Shown here: in pieces, positions 27,237-34,740 of the stretch | Numbering within the stretch: the stretch's first letter is position 1 | How the letters are laid out: each line of letters starts with the position of its first letter | Assembly: GCA_963698405.1 (NCBI GenBank) | Contig: CAVOQT010000015.1 | Span: forward strand, 1 to 64,000 | Source of the DNA: SHZI01 sp963698405 | Lineage (GTDB): Bacteria; Pseudomonadota; Gammaproteobacteria; Steroidobacterales; GCA-2729495 | Length of the DNA: 64,000 nucleotides | Reading direction: 5' to 3' | The notes under the pieces: model-generated | What the model was told of the DNA's origin: nothing | Seen by the model: the letters and a program-made list of their open reading frames with translations, nothing else | Database searches by the model: none | Position numbers and translations under genes: made by a program

Positions 27237-28145
27237 ATGAATAACGAAGACAAAAGCGCAAAAACGGTTCTGATCGTTGGCGCGACAGGCTACATCGGCA
27301 GTGCCGTCGTCACAGAAGCGGTACGACAGGGTTATGACGTCATTGCCGTCGCCAGATCCCTGAAAAAAGACAGCCAGTTTGACGGAGCAGAAGTCGTACT
27401 CGCTGACGTATCTGACCCTGCATCCATTGCAAAGGCGTTCAACCGAAAGATTGACGTCGTCATTTCATGCCTGGCCTGTCGATCTGGCATGGCCAAAGAC
27501 TTCGATGACATCGATTACAAAGCCACGCTCAAGATCCTCAATGCGGCCAAAGAAAATGGTACGGATAAATTCATTCTCCTGTCAGCAATCTGCGTAAGAA
27601 AGCCAGACCTGCCACTGCAGCTTGCCAAGCTGAAGATGGAAGATGAATTAATGCGATCTGGAATCGACTACACCATCGTCAGGCCGACGGCGTACTTTTG
27701 GGTTTTCGATTCACAAACCAGGATGATTGAAAAAGGCAAACCAGGTTACCTGATAGGGACCAGCTATCAAGCCAGCCACAATCCAATTGCCAAAGAAGAT
27801 CTGGCCGAGTTCATGGTTGACTCCATCGTCAATAGTGAACGCAAAAACCGCGTCTTTGTCATTGGCGGGCCGGAAGTACCCGACAATATCGTTACCTACA
27901 AAGATGCGCTTTTGATGGTATTTGAATCATTGGGCAAGGAACCGAAGTTGGTAACCGTCCCCGCTTGGGTACTCAAAGCCTTGATATCCATAACGGGGTT
28001 TATCGGAATCTTTTTCAGAAAAAGCGGAGTGCTTTCAGAATTCCTGAAAATCACCTACTACTACATGGAAAACGATATGCGAGCCCCGGGCTATGGCTCC
28101 AGGACAATCAGGCAACACCTGATGGACAAGACGAGGAAGGTATAG
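27237..28145 (+). CDS. NAD(P)-binding atypical SDR, BciA-like
   Basis: A 302-residue NAD(P)-binding protein. The N-terminus shows the Rossmann motif VLIVGATGYIGSAVV, with basic residues (VARSLKK) after the second strand that favour NADPH. The middle part LLSAICVRKPDLPLQLAKLKMEDELMRSGIDYTIVRPTAYF strongly recalls BciA, the 8-vinyl reductase of chlorophyllide synthesis, and other NmrA-like proteins. No other pigment genes are in the window, so that function is not supported. Base composition is visibly richer in A+T than neighbouring genes, which suggests transfer. It is intact and convergent with the repeat protein. Confidence 0.75.
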   Translation: MNNEDKSAKTVLIVGATGYIGSAVVTEAVRQGYDVIAVARSLKKDSQFDGAEVVLADVSDPASIAKAFNRKIDVVISCLACRSGMAKDFDDIDYKATLKILNAAKENGTDKFILLSAICVRKPDLPLQLAKLKMEDELMRSGIDYTIVRPTAYFWVFDSQTRMIEKGKPGYLIGTSYQASHNPIAKEDLAEFMVDSIVNSERKNRVFVIGGPEVPDNIVTYKDALLMVFESLGKEPKLVTVPAWVLKALISITGFIGIFFRKSGVLSEFLKITYYYMENDMRAPGYGSRTIRQHLMDKTRKV

Positions 28146-28183
28146 ACTGGTTTTTTACGCAGTCTCCAAGGCGAGCTTCCAGA

Positions 28184-30214
28184 TTAGCAGGGTCGCGAGT
28201 GCTTACGCTGACTTGCGACAGACCTGGCCCCCAGCAGACCCAGCCCCGAAATGAGCAGCCATGCACTCGCCGGCAAGGGAACCGGCGACGGCGTCAGAAG
28301 GTAGGCCGCCTGCCCGGCATCCATGTCATTCAACAACCCGCTACCAATGATGAACCCTTCCTGGTTCGCCAAGATCACGGTCGCCAAGTGCATCCAATCG
28401 AGATTCGTAAAACTATCGTCGACCAGCAATCCCAAGTCGAACGCACCTTCTTCTGTCGTAAACCAGAATGCCCGACTCCCCAAGTCATTATCCAAAGCAT
28501 CGAACAGCGTGTAACTACCGAGCACCAAGCCGTCTTCACCAAGATAACTCGCTTCGCTAAACGCGTATCCATCTGACAACCGAACCGACAGCGGATCAAT
28601 AGAGATTGTCGTCGATCCGTCATACAGCCACGCGCTTTGACCGATACTGCTCTCACCATCGTAACGGGACGCGATGCCTGCCACCTGGCCGGCTTCGTTC
28701 AGGAATTGTGCAGAGCTGAAACGGTAGTTGTCCGTGCTGCGAGTGTGTTCGGCGTCCGTCAGCCCGATGTTCATAGTGCTACGGCCATCGTACAGCCACG
28801 CGCTGTCGCCGCTATCGGTCGCACCGTTGTAACGGTACGCCAAACCCGCCACTTGACCAGCCTCGTTCAGAAACAACGCATTGCTGTAACGGTAGTTATC
28901 CGTACTGCGGGTGTGCTCGGCATCCGTCAAGCCGATGTTCACCGTGCTGCTACCGTCGTACAACCACGCACTAATGCCAACACTGGTCGCACCGTTGTAA
29001 CGCTCCGCAGAGCCCGCCACTTGGCCAGCTTCGTTCAGAAACTGTGCAGAGCTGCTACGGTAGTTGTCCGCGCTGCGGGTGTGCTCGGCGTCCGTCAAGC
29101 CGATGTTCACCGTGCTGCTACCGTCGTACAGCCACGCGCTTCGGCCGATATAGGCTCCACCGTTGTAACGCTCCGCATAGCCCGCCACTTGACCAGCTTC
29201 GTTCAGGCGCTGCGCATAGCTGTAACGGAAGTTGTTCGTGCTGCGGGTGTGCTCGGCGTCTGTCAGCCCGATATTCACCGTGCTGCTGCCGTCGTACAAC
29301 CACACGCTTTTGCCGATCGCGATATCGATCGCGCTGCTGTAACGCTCCGCATAGCCCACCACCTGGCCAGCTTCATTCAGGAACTGCGCAGCGCTGCTAC
29401 GGTAGTTGTCCGTGCCGCGAGTGTGCTCGGCGTCTGTCAGCCCGATGTTCGCCGTACTGCTACCGTCGTACAGCCATACGCTTTGTCCGGTAAAGGCCAT
29501 ACCGTTGTAACGTTGCGCATAGCCCGCCACCTGGCCGGCTTCATTCAGGAACTGCGCTTTGCTGTAACGGTAGTTGTCCGTGCTGCGGGTGTGCTCGGTG
29601 TCTGTCAGCCCGATATTCACCGTGCTGCTGCCGTCGTACAGCCACGCGCTTTGTCCGGTAAAGGCCGTACCGTTGTAACGCTGCGCATAGCCCGCCACCT
29701 GGCCAGCTTCATTCAGGAACTGCGCAGCGCTGCTACGGTAATTGTCCGTGCTGCGGGTGTGCTCGATGTCTGTCAGCCCGATATTCACCGTGCTGCTGCC
29801 GTCATACAACCATGCGCTTTTTCCGATCTCGGTTGCGCCGTTGTAACGGGTCGCGCTACCCGTCACCTGACCGGCTTCATTCAAGACCTGCACACTGCTG
29901 CTACGGTAGTTGTCCGTGCTGCTGGTATGCTCAGCATCCGTCAGCCCGATGTTCACCGTGCTGTTACCGTCGTATAGCCACGCGCTTTTGCCGATATAGT
30001 TCTCGCCGTTGTAACGCTCCGCATAGCCCGTCACCTGGCCGGCTTTGTTCAGGCGCTGCGCATAGATGAAACGGGCGTTGTCCGTACTGCGGGTGTGCTC
30101 AGTGTCCATCAGCCCGATAGTGGTGATGGTGTACCCGATCGGTGCTGCGTTAACGGCGACCGCTGCACTCAGCGTCAGCCACACACCGATTCCCCAAGGA
30201 ATGATCCCCCTCAT
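28184..30214 (-). CDS. Secreted repeat protein with nine 56-residue repeats and a VPLPA-type C-terminal sorting signal
   Basis: A 676-residue protein. The signal peptide is MRGIIPWGIGVWLTLSAAVAVNA. Nine near-identical repeats follow, each beginning GLTDAEHTRSTDNYR, with a core LNEAGQVAGYAERYNG and ending SAWLYDGSSTVNI. The NEAGQVAGYA core resembles HAF-type extracellular repeats. After a C-terminal region of about 100 residues comes VPLPASAWLLISGLGLLGARSVASQRK: a VPLPA motif, a membrane helix and a basic tail, as in the VPLPA/PEP-CTERM sorting signals handled by exosortases. No exosortase is in the window. The ATG at 30214 follows AAAAGGGG, supporting this start over one eight codons earlier. 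Likely surface or matrix protein. Confidence 0.85.
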   Translation of the reverse strand: MRGIIPWGIGVWLTLSAAVAVNAAPIGYTITTIGLMDTEHTRSTDNARFIYAQRLNKAGQVTGYAERYNGENYIGKSAWLYDGNSTVNIGLTDAEHTSSTDNYRSSSVQVLNEAGQVTGSATRYNGATEIGKSAWLYDGSSTVNIGLTDIEHTRSTDNYRSSAAQFLNEAGQVAGYAQRYNGTAFTGQSAWLYDGSSTVNIGLTDTEHTRSTDNYRYSKAQFLNEAGQVAGYAQRYNGMAFTGQSVWLYDGSSTANIGLTDAEHTRGTDNYRSSAAQFLNEAGQVVGYAERYSSAIDIAIGKSVWLYDGSSTVNIGLTDAEHTRSTNNFRYSYAQRLNEAGQVAGYAERYNGGAYIGRSAWLYDGSSTVNIGLTDAEHTRSADNYRSSSAQFLNEAGQVAGSAERYNGATSVGISAWLYDGSSTVNIGLTDAEHTRSTDNYRYSNALFLNEAGQVAGLAYRYNGATDSGDSAWLYDGRSTMNIGLTDAEHTRSTDNYRFSSAQFLNEAGQVAGIASRYDGESSIGQSAWLYDGSTTISIDPLSVRLSDGYAFSEASYLGEDGLVLGSYTLFDALDNDLGSRAFWFTTEEGAFDLGLLVDDSFTNLDWMHLATVILANQEGFIIGSGLLNDMDAGQAAYLLTPSPVPLPASAWLLISGLGLLGARSVASQRKHSRPC
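28598..30115 (-). repeat. Tandem coding repeat, nine units of about 168 bp
   Basis: Nine consecutive copies of a 168-bp unit (one is 174 bp) code for the 56-residue repeats of the secreted protein. The fifth unit carries a two-residue insertion (SSAIDIAIG). Units diverge by several substitutions, mostly in the segment after RYNG, which suggests variation there is tolerated or selected. Long near-identical repeats make this stretch prone to recombination and assembly error. Confidence 0.9.
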
Positions 30215-30337
30215 TGAAAACCCCTTTTCATCCAGCATTCGGGCGCGAACCCGGGATACAGTGACTTTTTATAGTTTCAGCCTGCCTGCGACTGCATCAA
30301 CAGGCACGATTTTTCCCCGATCATACGTCTAGCAACT

Positions 30338-30354
30338 AGCCAATGGAATTGGCT
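30338..30354. promoter_or_regulatory. Dyad AGCCAAT-GGA-ATTGGCT upstream of the repeat protein
   Basis: Two perfect 7-base arms (30338-30344 and 30348-30354) surround GGA, about 125 bases upstream of the repeat-protein start, in a 249-bp region between that gene and tRNA-Arg. It may be an operator; nothing else was recognised in this stretch. Confidence 0.35.
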
Positions 30355-30463
30355 CAAATGGGTGATAACACCATACGGATGTTGGAATCATGGTTATGTT
30401 TAGTAATGAATGATCAGATCTCCAGCCAGCCGGTTAGTTGGGTGTCACTTCGACAGCTGGAAA

Positions 30464-30539
30464 TGGTGCCCCGACCACGATTCGAACGTGGGACCTTCCG
30501 CTTAGGAGGCGGACGCTCTATCCCCTGAGCTACCGGGGC
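30464..30539 (-). tRNA. tRNA-Arg (anticodon CCT)
   Basis: On the minus strand the sequence begins GCCCCGGTAGCTCAGGGG and ends with encoded CCA. The acceptor stem GCCCCGG pairs with TCGGGGC (one G-U), the anticodon stem is TCCGC/GCGGA with loop CTCCTAA, giving anticodon CCT, and the T-loop reads GTTCGAATC. All arms fold normally. The tRNA reads AGG codons. Confidence 0.96.
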
Positions 30540-30622
30540 AATCGGTAGGTGGCGGCTATTCTAGCGCAACCACGGAAACTACCGATCGGCTTGATCCGGG
30601 CAGGTGGCTATACTCCGGCCCC

Positions 30623-31645
30623 ATGAAAACACATGATGCGGTATTGATTCCCGGCGATGGCATCGGCCCCGAAGTGACGGCGGCGGTGCTGAAGATCCTT
30701 GATGCGGCGGGCGCAAAGCTCCGCTGGACCGAGCGGCAAGCAGGCGTGGTGTCCCTGGAGCAGGAAGGCAGCGTACTGCCGGAGTCCACGCTCGGTGCGA
30801 TCCGCGAGCAGAAGCTTGCCCTCAAAGGCCCCTGCACCACCCCGATCGGCGGCGGCTTCCAGTCGGTGAACGTGCAGCTGCGCAAGGCCTTCAATCTCTA
30901 TGCAGCCGTGCGACCGGTGCGCAGCCTGCCGGGCGTTGAAACGCGTTACAAGGATGTCGACCTCGTCATCATCCGCGAGAACACCGAGGGTCTGTACAGC
31001 GGCGTTGAGAATGAAGTCACACCGGGCGTGGTAATGAGCATGAAGGTTGCCACGGATCTCGGCTGCACGCGCATCGCGCGCTGGGGCTTCCGCTACGCCA
31101 TGGAGCGTCAGCGGCCCAAGGTCACAGTGTTTCACAAAGCCAACATCATGAAACTCACGGACGGACTGTTTCTGCGCTGTGCGCAGCAGATCCATGAGCG
31201 CGAGTATCCGCAGGTCAGCTATGAAACCGTGATCATCGATGCCGGCTGCATGCGCCTGGTGCAGGATCCGACGCAGTTTCACGTGCTGCTGATGGAGAAC
31301 CTCTATGGCGATGTGGTCAGCGACCTCTGCGCCGGACTGGTCGGTGGTCTCGGTGTGGTGCCGGGTGCCAATATCGGTGATGACGGTGCGATCTTCGAAG
31401 CGGTACACGGTTCGGCACCGGACATCGCCGGCATGGACAAAGCCAATCCGCTCGCCCTGCTGATGTCAGCCGTGATGATGCTGAACTACATCGCCGAAAC
31501 CAGGCAGGACGCCGATTGCCGGACAGTCGCCGTACGCATCCGCAAAGCCTACGACGCAACACTCGCCGCCGGCGAAAAGACCCGCGACCTGGGTGGCAAA
31601 CTCGGTACCGCAGCCTTTGCCGATGCGGTAATCGCCCGCCTCTAG
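30623..31645 (+). CDS. NAD-type isocitrate dehydrogenase (isocitrate/isopropylmalate dehydrogenase family)
   Basis: A 340-residue beta-decarboxylating dehydrogenase. Family motifs are IPGDGIGPEVTAAVLKIL, LALKGPCTTPIGGGFQSVNVQLRKAFNLYAAVRP, RENTEGLYSGVENEV, NLYGDVVSDLCAGLVGGLGVVPGANIG and the C-terminal FEAVHGSAPDIAG. The TPIGGGFQSVNVQLRK segment carries the serine and asparagine typical of isocitrate-specific enzymes rather than isopropylmalate dehydrogenase. The short length and lack of the large NADP-enzyme insert suggest the NAD-dependent type akin to mitochondrial IDH3. It feeds 2-oxoglutarate to the sucAB complex. It stands alone on the plus strand. Confidence 0.9.
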   Translation: MKTHDAVLIPGDGIGPEVTAAVLKILDAAGAKLRWTERQAGVVSLEQEGSVLPESTLGAIREQKLALKGPCTTPIGGGFQSVNVQLRKAFNLYAAVRPVRSLPGVETRYKDVDLVIIRENTEGLYSGVENEVTPGVVMSMKVATDLGCTRIARWGFRYAMERQRPKVTVFHKANIMKLTDGLFLRCAQQIHEREYPQVSYETVIIDAGCMRLVQDPTQFHVLLMENLYGDVVSDLCAGLVGGLGVVPGANIGDDGAIFEAVHGSAPDIAGMDKANPLALLMSAVMMLNYIAETRQDADCRTVAVRIRKAYDATLAAGEKTRDLGGKLGTAAFADAVIARL

Positions 31646-31687
31646 CGGCGCAGACTCATCACGAGCTACGTCGCCTGAGCATCGCCA

Positions 31688-32116
31688 TCACTTCACCGTG
31701 ATGGTGATGCGCTCGGAGACCACCGGCGGATTGTGCGGGATGTGGCTGAAATCGCCCAACAGCAATTGCAGGGTGTGTTGCCCGGGTGTGAGATCCAGCG
31801 TCACCTCGGTCTGCCCGCCGCCGAAATGTCGATGCTTGTCGTCGGCCGGAATCGGCACACCTGCTGGTGGCAGCTTGTCCACATCGATCAGCAGGTGATG
31901 ATGTCCGGTCGCCGGATGCGCCACGCCGGCCGGTGCAACACCCATGCCGCGCATACCGAAGCGTACAGTGACGGGGTTGCTGACGGTCGCACCGTCAGAC
32001 GGCGAGATGATATAGGCAGCGGTGTTCGGTGCAGATGGTGTCTGTGCCAGCGCAGTGCTAACAGCAAGCGCGCTGGCGATGAGCAGGGAGCACAATGCAG
32101 TGAGATGGCGGGACAT
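31688..32116 (-). CDS. DUF4399 secreted protein
   Basis: A 142-residue protein with a signal peptide (MSRHLTALCSLLIASALAVSTALAQ). The body is one DUF4399 domain: YIISPSDGATVSNPVTVRFGMRGMGV, then GHHHLLIDVDKLP, DDKHRHFGGGQTEVTLDLTPGQHTLQLLLGDFSHIPHNPPVVSERI. The histidine-rich GHHHL and KHRHFGGG stretches suggest possible metal binding, but no function is established. The ATG at 32116 follows GGAGA. It is divergent from trmH. Confidence 0.82.
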   Translation of the reverse strand: MSRHLTALCSLLIASALAVSTALAQTPSAPNTAAYIISPSDGATVSNPVTVRFGMRGMGVAPAGVAHPATGHHHLLIDVDKLPPAGVPIPADDKHRHFGGGQTEVTLDLTPGQHTLQLLLGDFSHIPHNPPVVSERITITVK

Positions 32117-32180
32117 AACTATTCTCCGTATCCGGCAGGATGAAGCCGATGACCGAGCATAACAAAAGGTCTGTATCAGC

Positions 32181-32900
32181 ATGACCCCCGAACGCTTCGC
32201 AACACTCAGCGCTGCACTCGCCCGCCGGCAGCCCGACCTCACCGTGCTGGCCGACAATGTGCACAAACCGCACAACGTGGCAGCACTGATGCGCAGCGCT
32301 GACGCGGTGGGTGTTTTCGAGATCCATGCAGTGGGTGGCGCCGCCACTTTCAAGCGTGCGGTCGGTATCTCCGGGGGCACCGCACCGTGGGTCAAGGTAC
32401 GCCGGCATGCGGCGATCCACGATGCGGCATCAGAACTAAAAGACAATGGATTTCAGATAGTTGCAGCACATTTCTCGGATACAGCAGTCGACTACCGCAT
32501 GCCTGACTACACCCGCCCTACCGCACTGCTGCTCGGTGCCGAGCTGTATGGCGTTTCTGACGAGGCTGCTGCACTTGCCGATCTGCATGCGGTACTGCCG
32601 ATGCGCGGCCTGGTTGCCTCGCTCAATGTATCGGTCGCCGCTGCCCTGTTTCTGTATGAAGCGGCCCGGCAACGCGAAGCGGCCGGACTGTACGCACAGT
32701 GCCGGCTGCCACCTGCGCTCTATGCCGAGACCCTGTTCGAGTGGTGCTATCCGGAAATCGCCGCCCGCTGCCGTGCGAAGTCGTCGCCTATCCGCCACTC
32801 ACCGCAGAAGGTGAGCTCGGCGCCAATCCATTCAGCACCTCGGGTCGCGCACCATAGTGGAGGCGCAAGGTCTTCACCTTGCCGTACCACGGAATACTGA
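32181..32900 (+). CDS. trmH: tRNA (guanosine(18)-2'-O)-methyltransferase TrmH, 3' end possibly frameshifted
   Basis: A SPOUT-fold methyltransferase that methylates the ribose of G18 in tRNA. The three SpoU motifs are present: VLADNVHKPHNVAALMRSADAVG, LLLGAELYGVSDEA and MRGLVASLNVSVAAALFLYEAARQRE. As read, the protein is 239 residues, but after ARCRAKSS the sequence stops resembling the family. In the next frame YPPLTAEGEL and NPFSTSGRAP continue and stop at 32857, which looks like the real tail; a missing base near 32785 would explain it. The 3' end overlaps the convergent phosphatase gene. Confidence 0.9.
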   Translation: MTPERFATLSAALARRQPDLTVLADNVHKPHNVAALMRSADAVGVFEIHAVGGAATFKRAVGISGGTAPWVKVRRHAAIHDAASELKDNGFQIVAAHFSDTAVDYRMPDYTRPTALLLGAELYGVSDEAAALADLHAVLPMRGLVASLNVSVAAALFLYEAARQREAAGLYAQCRLPPALYAETLFEWCYPEIAARCRAKSSPIRHSPQKVSSAPIHSAPRVAHHSGGARSSPCRTTEY

Positions 32901-33393
32901 CGATATAGAGATTGTCGTACTCGCCAGCCATCGGCGGTATTTTCTTGCTGCCCTGCAGGCGTGCGATAACTATCGGAATAAGTTCCGGCTCGGCCACCAC
33001 CAGCACAACCTTGCCTTTGTACTTGCGCAGAATGCGCTTGCGTAGCCCGCGATTGTTCTGCGGATCAAACGCCTGCACCGGCAGGTTCAGATACCGCGCC
33101 AATGGTGCAGCAGTTTCCTGATTGACGCGCAGCGGAGAAGAGAAGATCGCGTCGACGCCCTGCACTACATCGACATCACCGAGCACGCGCACCAGTTCCT
33201 CGGCACGCAGCGCACCTGATGGACTCAAGCCGACGTTCTCATCCACGACCAGCGGGGCATCGGCATGGCGCACGAAGATAACCGTCGTGGTCGCCTGGGA
33301 TTCAAAAAAGAATGCCAGACCGAGCGCAAACACCATGAAGGCAGAAACCGCCCCAGCCCGGCGCCGGCGCTTGCGACGTTGCCGTGGATCCAT
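32788..33393 (-). CDS. Histidine phosphatase (phosphoglycerate mutase-like) with a membrane anchor
   Basis: A 201-residue protein. A very basic N-terminus (RQRRKRRRRAG) precedes one membrane helix (VSAFMVFALGLAFFFES), placing the catalytic part outside the cytoplasm. The catalytic RH motif is in TTTVIFVRHADAPL, followed by LSPSGALRAEELVRVL and AIFSSPLRVNQETAAPLA, as in SixA-like histidine phosphatases. The second histidine is not clear: the position is occupied by VLVVAEPELIPIVIARL, so activity may differ. It lies 21 bases downstream of a lipoprotein gene on the same strand. Confidence 0.75.
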   Translation of the reverse strand: MDPRQRRKRRRRAGAVSAFMVFALGLAFFFESQATTTVIFVRHADAPLVVDENVGLSPSGALRAEELVRVLGDVDVVQGVDAIFSSPLRVNQETAAPLARYLNLPVQAFDPQNNRGLRKRILRKYKGKVVLVVAEPELIPIVIARLQGSKKIPPMAGEYDNLYIVSIPWYGKVKTLRLHYGARPEVLNGLAPSSPSAVSGG

Positions 33394-33414
33394 GGATCGC
33401 TCCTTTCAGCTACG

Positions 33415-33687
33415 TCAGCGCTGCAGGCCAGCCTGATATTCAGCCTCGGTGATGGTCTTTACCTCGCCGGCTGGCAGACTGACCCAGGTATCGGATGCAG
33501 CGTCCAGGAACTCGATGACCCCACGATCTTCACGCTCGATCTGATGCGTGAAATAGACCTTTCCCGAATACGGGTCGCTAACCTGATAGTAGCTGCCCAT
33601 ACCCATGACATGCGGGACCGAACAACCGGCCAGCGCGAGACAGACCGCCGCAGCCACCCCAATACACTTCAAACGATAGATCGACAT
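33415..33687 (-). CDS. Small lipoprotein of unknown function
   Basis: A 90-residue protein with a lipoprotein signal peptide ending in the lipobox LALAGC (MSIYRLKCIGVAAAVCLALAGC). The mature part (YYQVSDPYSGKVYFTHQIEREDRGVIEFLDAASDTWVSLP) is short and probably beta-rich. The ATG at 33687 is chosen because the longer frame runs through tRNA-Ser. It is probably co-transcribed with the histidine phosphatase downstream. Confidence 0.75.
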   Translation of the reverse strand: MSIYRLKCIGVAAAVCLALAGCSVPHVMGMGSYYQVSDPYSGKVYFTHQIEREDRGVIEFLDAASDTWVSLPAGEVKTITEAEYQAGLQR

Positions 33688-33734
33688 AACGTGGTACTGG
33701 CTCCATAAGCTGGAAGAATAAATTGCACAGCACC

Positions 33735-33822
33735 TGGCGGAGAGGGAGGGATTCGAACCCCCGGAACCTTGCGGTTCAACGGTTTTCAAGACCGCCGCAT
33801 TCGACCGCTCTGCCACCTCTCC
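33735..33822 (-). tRNA. tRNA-Ser (anticodon TGA)
   Basis: On the minus strand it begins GGAGAGGTGGCAGAGCGG and ends with encoded CCA (discriminator G). The anticodon loop CTTGAAA gives TGA, and the long variable arm (GTTGAACCGCAAGGTTC) is typical of class II serine tRNAs. The T-loop reads GTTCGAATC. It decodes UCA and other UCN codons. Confidence 0.97.
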
Positions 33823-33993
33823 GGCGCCTGACAGGGATTGTCACCACCCGGCGCACGACATTCAAGCGCCGCCGTGCAACGCAACCGCTATCCGGCGGGG
33901 CAATGGGGAACTATTTTGCCTCCTGTTTGCCTGAATCGCAGGGATTAGTCAGGTAGGATGGATCCCAGTCACACTATCCAGGTGAGGAGATAC

Positions 33994-34689
33994 ATGAACG
34001 ATCGTCAATTGCGTCCTGTTCCGACCAGCCACGGTACCCCGTCTTACGGCGGAGCGCGTGAATCTGCGCTGTCCAGCAATCGGGTACTACGCAATACCTA
34101 TCTGCTGCTGTCGGCCACCCTGCTGTTCAGTGCTGCGATGGCCGGACTGGCCATGGCGATGGGCATGCCATATCTCGGCCCGATCGTGACGCTGGTTGGC
34201 TACTTTGGCCTGCTGTTCCTGACCTACAAGCTGAAGAACTCGGCGGCGGGCATTGCGGCTGTCTTTGCGCTCACCGGCTTCATGGGCCTGACGCTCGGAC
34301 CGATCCTGAGTGCCTACATGGAGTCGGTTCCGAACGGTGGCGAACTCATAATGACCAGCCTCGGCATCACTGGTCTGCTGTTCGCAGGCCTGAGCGCCTA
34401 TGTGCTGAAGACCGGCCGCGACATGAGTTTCATGGGCGGCTTTCTCACGGTCGGCATGTTCGGCTTGCTGGGTGTGATCGTGGTGGGACTGTTCGTTGAC
34501 CTGTCCGCTTTCCAGATGGTGATCTCGGCGGGCATCGTGCTGCTGATGGCCGGCTACATCCTCTATGAGACCAGCGCCATCATTCACGGCGGACAGACCA
34601 ACTACATCCTGGCGACAATCAGCCTCTATGTCAGCCTGTACAACATCTTCCTGAATCTGCTGATGTTGCTCGGTGGCAATCGCGACTGA
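33994..34689 (+). CDS. yccA: Bax inhibitor-1/YccA family membrane protein
   Basis: A 231-residue protein with seven membrane helices beginning after the soluble start (MNDRQLRPVPTSHG). Helices include NTYLLLSATLLFSAAMAGLAMAMG, IVTLVGYFGLLFLTYKL, FALTGFMGLTLGPIL and the family-typical end SLYVSLYNIFLNLLMLLGGNRD. In E. coli YccA binds and modulates the FtsH protease. GGTGAGGAG lies just ahead of the ATG at 33994, which decides the start over an earlier ATG. A hairpin follows the stop. Confidence 0.92.
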   Translation: MNDRQLRPVPTSHGTPSYGGARESALSSNRVLRNTYLLLSATLLFSAAMAGLAMAMGMPYLGPIVTLVGYFGLLFLTYKLKNSAAGIAAVFALTGFMGLTLGPILSAYMESVPNGGELIMTSLGITGLLFAGLSAYVLKTGRDMSFMGGFLTVGMFGLLGVIVVGLFVDLSAFQMVISAGIVLLMAGYILYETSAIIHGGQTNYILATISLYVSLYNIFLNLLMLLGGNRD

Positions 34690-34708
34690 ACAACTCTGAC
34701 CGCACAGA

Positions 34709-34740
34709 CCACGGGTCTCATCGGACAGTGAGGCCCGTGG
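34709..34740 (+). terminator. Hairpin after yccA, overlapping the 3' end of the convergent peptidase gene
   Basis: A 12-bp stem (34709-34720 with 34729-34740, one G-U pair) with an 8-base loop follows the yccA stop by 19 bases. There is no T-run, so factor-independent termination is uncertain. Confidence 0.4.

Noticed and set aside
28637..29977. A 446-codon repetitive open frame on the plus strand
   Set aside because: It is the shadow of the nine 168-bp repeats. The minus-strand frame has the signal peptide, ribosome binding site and sorting tail.
28598..30115. Possible CRISPR-like array
   Set aside because: Units are 168 bp with no spacers and are fully coding. No cas genes are present.
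33688..33816. N-terminal extension of the small lipoprotein gene
   Set aside because: It would translate part of tRNA-Ser and place the lipoprotein signal peptide inside the protein.
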